Origin: Flavobacterium psychrophilum
GTDB taxonomy: Bacteria; Bacteroidota; Bacteroidia; Flavobacteriales; Flavobacteriaceae
Assembly (NCBI GenBank): GCA_003243255.1
Contig: QFQM01000007.1
Location: forward strand, 1-64,000
Direction: 5' to 3'
Length of the DNA: 64,000 bases
In this document: in pieces, positions 41,661 to 53,600 of the stretch
How positions within the stretch are numbered: position 1 is the stretch's first letter
How the letters are laid out: every line of letters begins with the position of its first letter
Notes under the pieces: model-generated
Seen by the model: only the letters and a program-made list of their open reading frames with translations
The model's database searches: none
Told to the model about the DNA's origin: nothing
Translations under genes and position numbers: made by a program

Positions 41661-44600
41661 ATGCGTAACTTTACATTTTTAAAGCTTAGGATTGTTGTAC
41701 TTCTCGGAGTGCTTTTATCTTCGCTGGGCGCAATGGCACAAAATGCGGTACCATTTACACCCAGGCTCCCAAGTGGAAGCATGAGGATAAAGGGGGATGT
41801 TATATATGTGGGTAACAACATACTTAACCGGACTCCAAATCCTAACAATGCTTTTAACTCAGGAGGCGATAATAACAACCAGACGATGGAGTATATTAAC
41901 GTTGCCCCTACGTCTACTCCTGGAGAAATATTCAGCTCCAGTAGTGCGAGTTTAGTCTGGCCTACTACAAGTAACTGTTATCGGGTAGCCTATGCAGGTT
42001 TGTACTGGGCATCTATTTATCCTTTTGAAAGGAGTACCAACAGCGGACAAACTTTTACGCCCGGCAGTGGTGCGACTGATGCACAACGTTATAACTATAC
42101 CGATATTAAGATAAAATTACCGGCAGCAACGAATTATACTAATATCACAGCTGACCAGACTATTTTTGATGGCTATGGTTATTATACTGGTGGAGGAACT
42201 GCTTTAAGCAGATCTTTTAAAGACTGTCCAGTTATTTGTTATAAAGATGTAACCAGCCTTGTACAGGGACTGGCGCAGCCTGCAGGTGAATATACTGTTG
42301 CCAACGTAAGGGCAACCAGAGGTATAAGAAGCGGAGGATGTGCCGGTGGATGGGTTCTTGTAATTGTTTATGAGAATGGTGATGCTAATACTCCTAGTAA
42401 ATTTGTGTCTGTTTTTGACGGATATTCAGGAGTTGGTACAAGCAATAATGTAACTTTCAACGTAACAGGTTTTACAACACTTCCTGCGCCTTTTGATGTA
42501 AAGGCACGTTTTGGTATCGGAGCACTTGAGGGTGACTTAAATACCAGCGGAGATGGTTTGAGTATAAAAGCAAATATTGCAAATGCTCCGGAGACATCAC
42601 TGTCAAACGCTCTGAATCCTGTAAATAACTTTTTTAACTCGAGTATTACAAGGGACGCTGCGTATGTTACCACACGGAATCCTGCCAGTACCAATACACT
42701 CGGTTTTGATTTGGATATGTTTGATATTCCGAATCCGCCAAAACCAAATGGGGATAAGAATAGCGTAATACCTAATGGTACTACTGGTGCTGCTTTGAAA
42801 TTAACTACGAGCGGTGACGGTTATGGTGCTTTCCTGTCTACTTTTTCGGTTGAGGTTATTGAACCGAAAATCGTTCTTACCAAAACAGTAAAAAATATGG
42901 CGGGGAATGACATTGCAGGAGCTCCGTTAGATTTGGGTGAATCTTTATATTATGATATTACATATCAGAATAAAGGTAATGACAATGCTCAGAATTTTAC
43001 CATTCGCGATGTACTTCCTGTTAATACTGTTTTTGAAGAAGTAGTATTACCGCTCCCTCCGGGAGTAACCTATACTTTCCCAACACCGGGAACAATCCTG
43101 TTTAATATTTCTAACAACGCCCAGATAGTAAAAGGCGGTGGAGCATATACTATAAGAATTAAAGTTAGGGTTGCCAATGACTGTAACGAATTTACCGATC
43201 ATTGTTCTAATATTATTCAGAACTCTGCTTATGGTACTTATAGAGGTGTAGAAAACACTAGTCAAATTACTGATGACCCAAGTGTTTCTGTTATTGCGTG
43301 TAATGCGGCACCGGGGCCGGTAAACTTTTTAGCTGATGTTTCACTATGTCAGTATCAAAGTACTGTAACCCTTTGTGGACCTACGTTAACGCTTACTGCA
43401 GGTGCAGGTTATCCTGGTTATGCATGGTTCAGGAAAGATCCGGGAGGAGACGTTCCTATTGGTAACTCTCAATCGGTAATAGTTAATATTCCGGCAGAGT
43501 ATTATGTAGTTAATACACCAACGCCACCATGTATTGGGATAGAAGAACATTTTACAGTTGTATTATCCAGTGTTCTTCCTCCAAACCCGCTTATTGCTCA
43601 GGCAGATGAAACTGCTGTTTGTGCCAATAACGGTATAGTGATGAGTAATATATTTTTATGTGGGCTTAATGATGAGCGTTTATTATCGGCAGGATCTGTA
43701 GTGGGTACTGCAAGATGGTACAGGCTTAACACGGCTGCATGTAATACGGCATTACCAGCAAACTGTCCTCACAATGCATGTCCTGAATCCAGCTGGACAC
43801 TTTTAGAGACAGGTACCAGTTATACAGCCAATACCGCCGGCGAATACCGTTTGGTAATTGATAACTCAGGCTGTCAGGCTGTTTACTATTTTAACGTAGA
43901 CAAAAACAATCTAAATCCTCAGTATGTAATTAAGAGCAGGATATGTGGCTCTCCGGGAGAGATTAAGGTAACAAACGTAGGTGCAGGTTATGAGTACCAG
44001 TTTAGAAACCAGTCAACAGGAGCTATAGTTCAGGCATATTCCACTAATGATACATATACCGTAAATGCTGATGGTGTTTACTATGTAGAGATCCGCCAGG
44101 TAGGTGTAACCGATGGCTGTGTGTTTACGATAGGTAACCTTGGTATGACCAATGCAACTTTAGATGCTACCATTACAGTTGTTGACAAAACATGTAGCAC
44201 TACTGATCCTGCAAGTATAACAATTCAGCCGCTTGGATTACAGTTTGTAAACCCTAACCAGCAATACAGATATACTATTACCGGTCCTGCTACGATAACT
44301 TCACCGTGGATCAATAATAGTAATCCTTATACATTTAACAACCTTGCACCGGGTACTTATACTGTTACTGTTGTAAATAACGGTACATGTACTCTTACAA
44401 GGACAGTAACAATAAACGATTACAGCAATCCTCAGGCTACAGCAGTTGTACAGCAAAGTATAACATGTGACCCGGGAATAATAAGAATTACGGCTACAGG
44501 TGGTAAAGCACCATATAGCTTTGCCGCTTACAGCAAAGACGGGGTTGTATACAATCCTGCAGAGCCTTATTTCTCTGACGGGCTTTATGAGGTTACTGCT

Positions 44601-47600
44601 GCCAATGCAGGTACTTATGTATTTGTAGTGGTAGATGCTAACGGCTGTATCGTAAACTCTAATGCCGTTACAATTACTGCCATTACGCCAACCATTACTA
44701 CTGCATTTACTAACCCTAAATGTTTAGGAGAAAACAATGGTACTATTACCGTAACAGCTACAGGATCGGGTATTACTTATGAACTTACAGATTCTTCAGG
44801 TACAGTAACGCCAAGTACAACAGGTAGCTTTGTTAACCTTGCGCCGGGTACTTATACAGTTGATGTAATACAAACTACACCAACTAATGTTTGTAGAATC
44901 CCACGCACTTTTACGCTTGTTCCGGCAACAGCCATAACAGCGCCAACGCCAACCATAACAGCACCGTTAACCTGTATATCAAATGCTACTATTACAGTAG
45001 GTAATGCTTCGGGAGGTACAGGCCCTTATGAATACAGCATAAACGGTACTACATTTGGAACGTCTCAGACATTTACAAATATTACAGCGGGTACTTATAC
45101 TGTAACGGTTAGAGATGCTAACGGATGTACTTTCCAGACGGCATCGGTAACAGTCAATACACCACCGGCAATTACAGCAGTAAATGTTACTCAGACTCCT
45201 GTAACATGTCCGGCACAAACATCGGATGTAACACTTACTGCTACGGGCGGTACAGGTACTTTTATTTATACTATTACAGCTCCGGCTTCGGCAGCTGCAT
45301 CTAATACTACAGGAGTATTTACCGGACTTGCACCAAATACATACAGTTATTTGGTTACAAATAATTTTGGCTGTACACGTACAGGAAGCTTTACTGTAAA
45401 TCCAATCACACCTGTAAGCGTAACCGGCTATCTGATGAAGCCTGTTGCTTGTATTGGTACTTCTACAGGAGCAATACGTTTTAATATAAGCGGTATTGGG
45501 TCAACCTACAATTATACGATAACTTCGTCTGCTGGAGCTACGGTAATCACTCCGGCTACGGTAAATGGAGCTAATTCAAATCCAATATTCTTTAACAACG
45601 TTGCAGCTGGTACTTATACGATAACGGTAACAAATCCTGTTACAAACTGTACAGCTTCAGCATCTGTAACAGTAACAGCACCTACAGCAGCTCTTGCGGT
45701 TACAACTACGCTGGTACAGCCTACATGTACCGTAGCAACCGGAACTGCAACGGCTAACGTTACAGGCGGATGGGGTAGTAACATATACACGATTACTGGC
45801 CCAAGCCCAAGTACAACACCAAGTGCTCCTCAGAGTTCGCCTACGTTTACAAATCTAGCAGCGGGAACATATGAAATAACAGTAACCGATTTGAACGGTA
45901 ACGGATGTATTGTAACATCGGCCAGCTTTACTATTCAGGCAGACGGGCCTCCGGTACTTACCGTGACAGGTTCAGATCTTTGTCTTCCTTCATCTTTCAT
46001 TACTGTTGAAGTAACTGCGGGAACAGGTAAAGCTCCATTCCAGTTCAGCCTTAATGGCGCAGCTTATGCTGCCGGTACTGCAGCTGATGGGACTACTTAC
46101 AATAATCTTCCTGCGGGCACCCATACTATTACAGTAAGGGATGCTAACGGATGTACTAACACAACGACCGTAACCAGAACAATAAACGCTCAGCTTACGG
46201 CTTCAACATCTTTAACAAAAGGTATTACCTGTACTACACCTACGGCTGCTCAAATTGCAGTAACTATAGGTGGTGGTCAGGCATCATATACATATGAAGT
46301 AACAACTGATGGAGGTACTACATATGCAGCACCGGTAACAGTAACAGGTTCGTTTACCTATACTGCAGCTACAGCAGGCAATTACCAGTTCCGTATTACT
46401 GATGCAGCAGGATGTATAGTTACCACACCGGTAAGAACGGTGGCACCATTGGTACAGCCAGAATTTACTTTTGGAACGACTACAGATGTTACATGTAACG
46501 GAGCCAATACTGGTGCCCTTACAGTAACTATTGATACTACAAAAGGAGTATCTCCACAAATTACGAATGTGTTAAATACAACTACAGGTAGTAGTTTTGG
46601 TACACAAACAAGCGGTTTACCAGCCGGTACTTATGAAGTAACAGTTACAGATGCCAATGGTTGTACTGTAACACACACAGAAGATATAGATGAGCCGGAT
46701 CCGATTGCCTTTAACTATGATAAAACCGATATTTCATGTAACAATCCGGGAGGTATTGCATACGGTCAGATCGTAGTAGGTTTTGGTGGCGGAGTTACCG
46801 GTGGTGTCGCTCCTTATACTTATACTGTAAGTAATAATTTTGGTGATGTACTTCCGGTTCAGACAAATATGACCGGGGCACCATATACATTCATGATTGT
46901 AAACTATGGTATCTACACAATTGAGGTAACGGATGCTAACGGATGTACATCTACAATAAATAATATTGTTATTGCATCTCCGCCAAATGCACTTGATATT
47001 GATGTTAGCTCAACTGTAGATTGTGTTAACGGTGGTACAGCTACTGTAGAAGTAGGTGCAGTTATCATTGGTAGCACATATAAATTTGCGATACTAACGC
47101 AAAGCAGCCTGCCGTTTGTTGCTAACGTAGCTACAGACTACAAAGATGCTGATGTAGGAACTCCTACAATAGCGACATTCAATAACCTTATACCGGGTGT
47201 TCTGTATACTTTTGTAGTATGGGATACAACTACCGATTGTTATTATTTTGAGCAGGCGGATTATCCAATCCCTACAAACTCTACTATTACAACAACTACG
47301 GTTATACCAAATAACGTAACGTGTTTTGGCGAGGCCGATGGTAATGTAGGATTTACATTTACCGGATACAGCGCTACAACGACTCAGATTAAATATGAGA
47401 TTTTCAGGTCTCCTTCAAACCTTACAACAGGTATAACAGATACTATACCTACAACAGGGACTTCAACTACGGTTAATAGCATCCCGGGCGATTTGGCTCC
47501 TGGCGATTACGTAATCGTTTATACTGAAATTGATGGTTCCGTTGCAGGATGTAGCCAGTCATCGGCAAGTTTTGAAATCAACCAGTCGGCAACAATGCTT

Positions 47601-50600
47601 GTAGCATCGGCTGTAGTAACTAAAAACGACAATTGTGATACCAATGCAGGTGTCATTACGGCTTCGGCTACATTTGGTACAGCGCCATATTCATACCAGC
47701 TGCTATCAGATGTGGCTCCTGCACCTACCGAAACTACATGGGCAGGACAGGCTTCGCCGGTATTTAATGCAGAAGGTGGTGATTACATTGTATATGTAAA
47801 AGATGCCAACGACTGTATTAAACCTTTCTCAATAACATTGCCTACAGATGTTTCTCCGGTAATTACTGCTGTAATGACCCCGGGAATACAATGTAGTGCT
47901 GCTGAAGGAGGCTTTAGTATTGATGTAACCCAGACTGCAGGTAATGCAGGTGGTTATACCTATAGCCTTGACGGAGGTGCTTTTGAAACTAAAACAGCTC
48001 CGTTTATATATACTGATCTGGCTTCAGGCAACCACACTGTACAGGTTATGGATGCTAACGGATGTACTATGATAGCACCGGTATCGGTTACTGTTTATCC
48101 TCCTCTAAGTGTAACTGCACAGCCTACTGTTCAGCCTGCATGTGCGGATAATGACGGTGAGATTGAAGCAGAAGGCGATGGTGGTTCAGGAAACTATACT
48201 TATGAGCTTGCAGGACCTGTTAATGTGGCGGCTCAGCCAAGTCCACAGTTTACAGGGCTTCCTCACGGTACCTATACGGTAACTATAACCGATACTACTA
48301 CATTATGTACTGAAGACGTGGCAGTAACACTGGAAGATGCTATTGAGATTCTTCCGGCCGATATCACTTTTGATCAGGTAGATGTAGCATGTAATGGCGA
48401 ATCAGATGGTGTTATAAATGTTTATTTAGCAGCTACCAATACTGATATTCCTTACACTTACTCGCTAAACGGAGGTACGCCACAAACAATATCTCAGTTT
48501 ACAGGTTTGGCAGCAAATACTTATACTATTGATGTAACATCCGGTAAAGGATGTACAGAACAAATTACGGTAACAATAGCTGAGCCTTCTCAGCTGGCTA
48601 TAGATGTACCTGGAATTGTAGTAACACCATTTGCGTGTAATCCGGCAGACAATACACCTACTGTTGCAACAGTTACATTTGATGCAGTTGCAACGACAGG
48701 AACGGCTCCATACAAATACAGTATAAATGGTTCAGTATATAACGATGCACCGGATAATACTTTTAATGTTACAGATACAGGAGTACAACAGACCATAACA
48801 TTATATTTAATGGATGATCATGGTTGTGTGGTTACTGAAACGATAACTATCGATCCTCTTCCGGTTATGGCAGTTCCTACTGTAACTCAGGTTACGGCAA
48901 TAACATGTACTAATCCAGAAGAAATTATCCTTGCGGTAACAGGAGGTTCAGGCGAATACAGATTTGAACTTCTGCCTGACGGAACCCAGATAGAAGAACC
49001 GGGAGCTGGTGTAAGCAGCCAGAACTTTGACCTTACAGAACCGGGTACTTATGTGTTCAGGGTGACTGATCTTGTTACAGGATGCGAGATAACTACTGCT
49101 CCTTATGTTATTAATGATTTTGACCTGATAGAAGTTGAGGCTACGGCTTCTACCCCTGTAGATTGTCAGGGTTCTAGTACAGGTACTATAACTATAGATG
49201 TTCAGAACTATAATGATGCATATGACTATGAAGTACTTGACGGTACTACAATAGTAGCTTCAGGAAGCGGTGATGTAACTGTGGCGAATCCGTTTACTAT
49301 TACAGGAGTACCTTCGGGTAATCTTACGGTAAGGGTTATAGCAACAGGAACTCCTTTCTGTGATGCTGTTTCAGCAGCTATAAATGTTGCTGCGCCTGCC
49401 GATGTGCTTACTGCAATTGCAACACAAACAGGCAGCGTTCAGTGTACTAACGACCAGGGTGAAATAACTGTATCTGCTACAGGCGGATGGGGTGGATATG
49501 AGTACCAACTGGTAAACACAACAACATCGACTACTATTCAGGCATTTGCCACAAACAACCAGTTTACAGGTCTTCCTGCGGGAGATTATGAACTTACGGT
49601 TAGGGATTCAAGCGGATGTGATAATGCTGTTGATACAGTTACACTAGCTCCAATTGCCCCTATCACGGCTAATATTTCAGCTTCAGCTACCGCTGTAGCT
49701 TGTAAAGATGACCAGACTGTAACTATTGAAGCTATAACAGTAGCAGGCGGACAGGGTACGTATGAATACATACTAAACACCTACGACGCTGCAGGTACTG
49801 CAATAGAGAGTAGCACAGGTGCTCAGCTAAGCCCAATATTTAATAATATTGGTGCAGGAACATACAGCATAACGGTTATTGACGGATGGAACTGTGGGCC
49901 ATTTGAAACTCCGACTGTAACGATTACAGAGCCGGATCAGCTGATAGGTACGCTTTCGCTTACAGATGAGCTTTCATGTCTTACAGGTGCCGAACTTACA
50001 ATTGAAGGTTTAGGCGGTACAGCTCCGTATGAGTTTAGTACTGACGGAGGTACAACGTGGAATCCATCAAACAATGCAGGTGGTACTTATTTAGTTACAA
50101 TTCCGGTTAACGGAGCTGGCACATATCAGTATCAGGTAAGAGACGATAACGGCTGTGAAGCTGTACTTACAAATGAAGTTACTATCGATCCTGTCCCTGC
50201 ATTAGATATTGACCTTAACCTTGATGCTGCCGAAGTTAACTGTAACGGTGTAAACAATGCTTACATACTTGCACTGGCTACCGGTGGTCTAGGAAACTAT
50301 CAGTATACCCTTGTAGATGCAGCCAATGCTGTTGTTGCAGGGCCTAATACAACAGGTGAATTTGAAGATCTTGGCGCAGGAACATATTATGTTCGTGTAA
50401 ACAGCGGCGATTGTGAACTTACATCTCCGGTAATAAATATTACAGAGCCGGATCCGCTGGTTGTAACTTTTGATGTTGACAACATATTATGTTTCGATGG
50501 TCCTAACAGTACCAACGGACGTATAACGGTTAACACTACAGGTGGAACTGCCCCTATGCAATATGCAATTTCACCAAATCTTGACCAGTTCTTTAACAGT

Positions 50601-53600
50601 AATATATTCTATCCGCTAACAGTAGGAACTTATGATGTACTTACTCAGGATGCGAATGGCTGTTTCTATTTAGAGACCATTACGATCACTCAACCGGATC
50701 CGATTGAGGCTACCATTGATTATGTTCAGGATGAAGCATGTCTTGGTGCCGGTGATGGTATTATTGAAGTATCGCTTACAGGAGGTACAGGTACTTATGA
50801 GATCAGTACTGATGATATTACTTATGTTGCTGTAACAGGTACTTCATATACGCTGACAGGACTGCCTTCAGGACTTACTACAGTATATGTAAAAGACCAG
50901 AACGGTTGTAGCCTTAACCCTCCTATGGAGCAGCCTATCCTACCGGGTGTAGATATGGATCCTGAGGCTACAGTAACACCAACATGTGTGGCTAACGCGC
51001 CTAATAACGATGTAACCATTACAATTATTCCTGGAGTAGATCCGGCTAACGTAACCTACTCTATAGATGGTGTTAACTATCAGTCGTCTAATGTGTTTAC
51101 AAATGTTGGCCTTGCACCGGGTACTTATGTTGCTTATGCAAGACACATTGTTCCGGTTACGAACCTTACATGTATACAAACAGATAATTTTGTAATTGAT
51201 ACATATATTGCTATTTCTGCTTCGGTAACAGCAACTACAGATGTAAACTGTTTTGGTGATGCTACAGGAGAGATTACGGTAACAGCAACAGGTGGAACAG
51301 GAACACTTAGCTATGCCATTGCAGATGCAGATGTTCTTCCGCTTGCCTTTGGTACTTACCAGGCTACAGGAGTGTTTACAGATCTTGCAGCAGGTAACTA
51401 TGCGGTGAGCATAATGGATGACAACCTTGGTTGTGAGACTCAGGTAACAGCTACTATTGCTGAACCGGCTGCGCCGCTTGCGGCTACAGCAGACTCTCAG
51501 ACAAACATTCTTTGTTTTGGAGATGCTACCGGAGATGCTACAGTTAGCGTTACAGGAGGTACAGTACCTTATACTTACAGCTGGGATACTACTCCTGCTC
51601 AGACAACTGCTACGGCTACAGGCCTTACAGCAGGTACTTATACAGTAACAATTACTGACGATAACGGTTGTACGACCACACAATCGTTCACCATTACGGA
51701 GCCGGCAGCACCGCTTACGGCTACAGCAGACTCTCAAACCGATGTTCTTTGTTATGGTGAGGCTACGGGAGATGCTACAGTTAGCGTTACAGGAGGTACA
51801 GGAGCCTATACTTACAGCTGGGATACTACGCCTGTTCAGACAACTGCTACAGCTACCGGCCTTACAGCAGGTACTTATACAGTAACTGTAACTGATGCTA
51901 ACGCTTGTACAACTACACAGTCGTTCACCATTACGGAGCCGGCAGCACCGCTTGCTGCTACAGCAGGAGCACAAACAGATGTTCTTTGTTATGGTAATGC
52001 AACAGGTTCTGCTACTGTAAATGTAACAGGCGGTACAACAGCCTATACTTATAGCTGGGATACTACCCCTGTTCAGACAACTGCTACAGCTACCGGCCTT
52101 ACAGCAGGTACTTATACAGTAACTGTGACCGATGCTAACGGTTGTACGACAACACAGTCGTTCACCATTACACAGCCTGCTTTACCGCTTGCATCTACAG
52201 GAGGACCACAAGTAAATGTTCTTTGTTATGGTAATGCAACGGGTTCTGCTACAGTAAATGTAACAGGTGGTACAGGAGCCTATACTTATAGCTGGAATAC
52301 TACTCCTGTTCAGACAACTGCTACGGCTACCGGCCTTGCAGCAGGTACATATACGGTAACTATAACCGATGCTAACGGTTGTACGACTACGCAGTCGTTT
52401 ACCATTACGCAGCCTGCAGCACCTCTTGCTGCTACAGCAGGTGCCCAAACAAACGTTCTTTGTTATGGTAACGCAACAGGTTCAGCTACAGTAAATGTAA
52501 CAGGCGGTACAACAGCTTATACTTATAGCTGGAATACTACTCCGGTTCAGACAACTGCTACAGCTACCGGCCTTACAGCAGGTACTTATACGGTTACGGT
52601 AACTGATGCTAACGGATGTACGACTACACAGTCGTTCACAATAACACAGCCTGCAGCGCCATTATCTGCTACGACAGGTGGTACACAAACAAATGTTCTT
52701 TGTTTTGGCAATGCTACGGGTTCAGCTACAGTAAATGTAACAGGAGGTACAATACCTTATACTTATAGTTGGAATACTTCTCCGGTTCAGACAACTGCTA
52801 CGGCTACCGGCCTTACCGCAGGTACTTATACAGTAACAGTAACTGATGCTAACGGATGTACGACTACACAGTCGTTCACCATTACGCAGCCGGCAGCGGC
52901 ACTTGCTGCTACAGCGGGTGGACAAACAAATGTTCTTTGTTATGGCGCGGCAACAGGTTCGGCTACAGTAAATGTAACGGGTGGTACAACAGCTTATACC
53001 TATAGCTGGAATACTACTCCGGTTCAGACAACTGCTACGGCTACCGGCCTTACAGCAGGTACTTACACTGTGACCGTGACTGACGCTAATGGTTGTACAA
53101 CTACGCAGTCGTTCACAATTACGCAGCCTGCTTCAGCAGTAACTGCAACAACAACACATACTGATGAGCAGTGTTTAGGAGATAATAATGGTAGTATTAC
53201 AGTAATGCCTCAGGGCGGTACTGCACCATATACTGCAAGCCTTAACGGAGGAGCAGCTACACCTGTGCCTGCAGCACCTGCGGGAACACCAATCGTGTTC
53301 AACGGACTTGGAGGAGGTAACTACACTATTGTTGTAACCGATGCTAACGGTTGTACCGTTTCTTCTACAACAACAGTACTTACTGGTATAGTAATTAATC
53401 CGACTGTTTCAACAACACAGGAGTGTGATATGGTAACAGTGGTGGTAAGTGTAGATCCATCGGTTGTAGGTCAGGTTACCTACTCACTTGATGGTGGAGC
53501 ACCTCAGGCATCAAATACTTTTGTTCAGCAACTTGACCCTGCGGTACCTCACACTGTAACAGTGGTACATACTCAGGGATGTTCGAGAACAACTGATCCA

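Noticed and set aside
50940..51974. 344-residue antisense frame inside sprB, rich in Cys, Ser and Arg
   Set aside because: It is the reverse reading of the Thr/Ala/Gly repeat codons; open only because the repeats lack certain codons. The same applies to 52182-52448 and 52722-52925.
51480..53141. Regular repeats that could be taken for a CRISPR-like array
   Set aside because: The period is 237-240 bases, the reading frame stays open and the units encode SprB repeats; no spacers.
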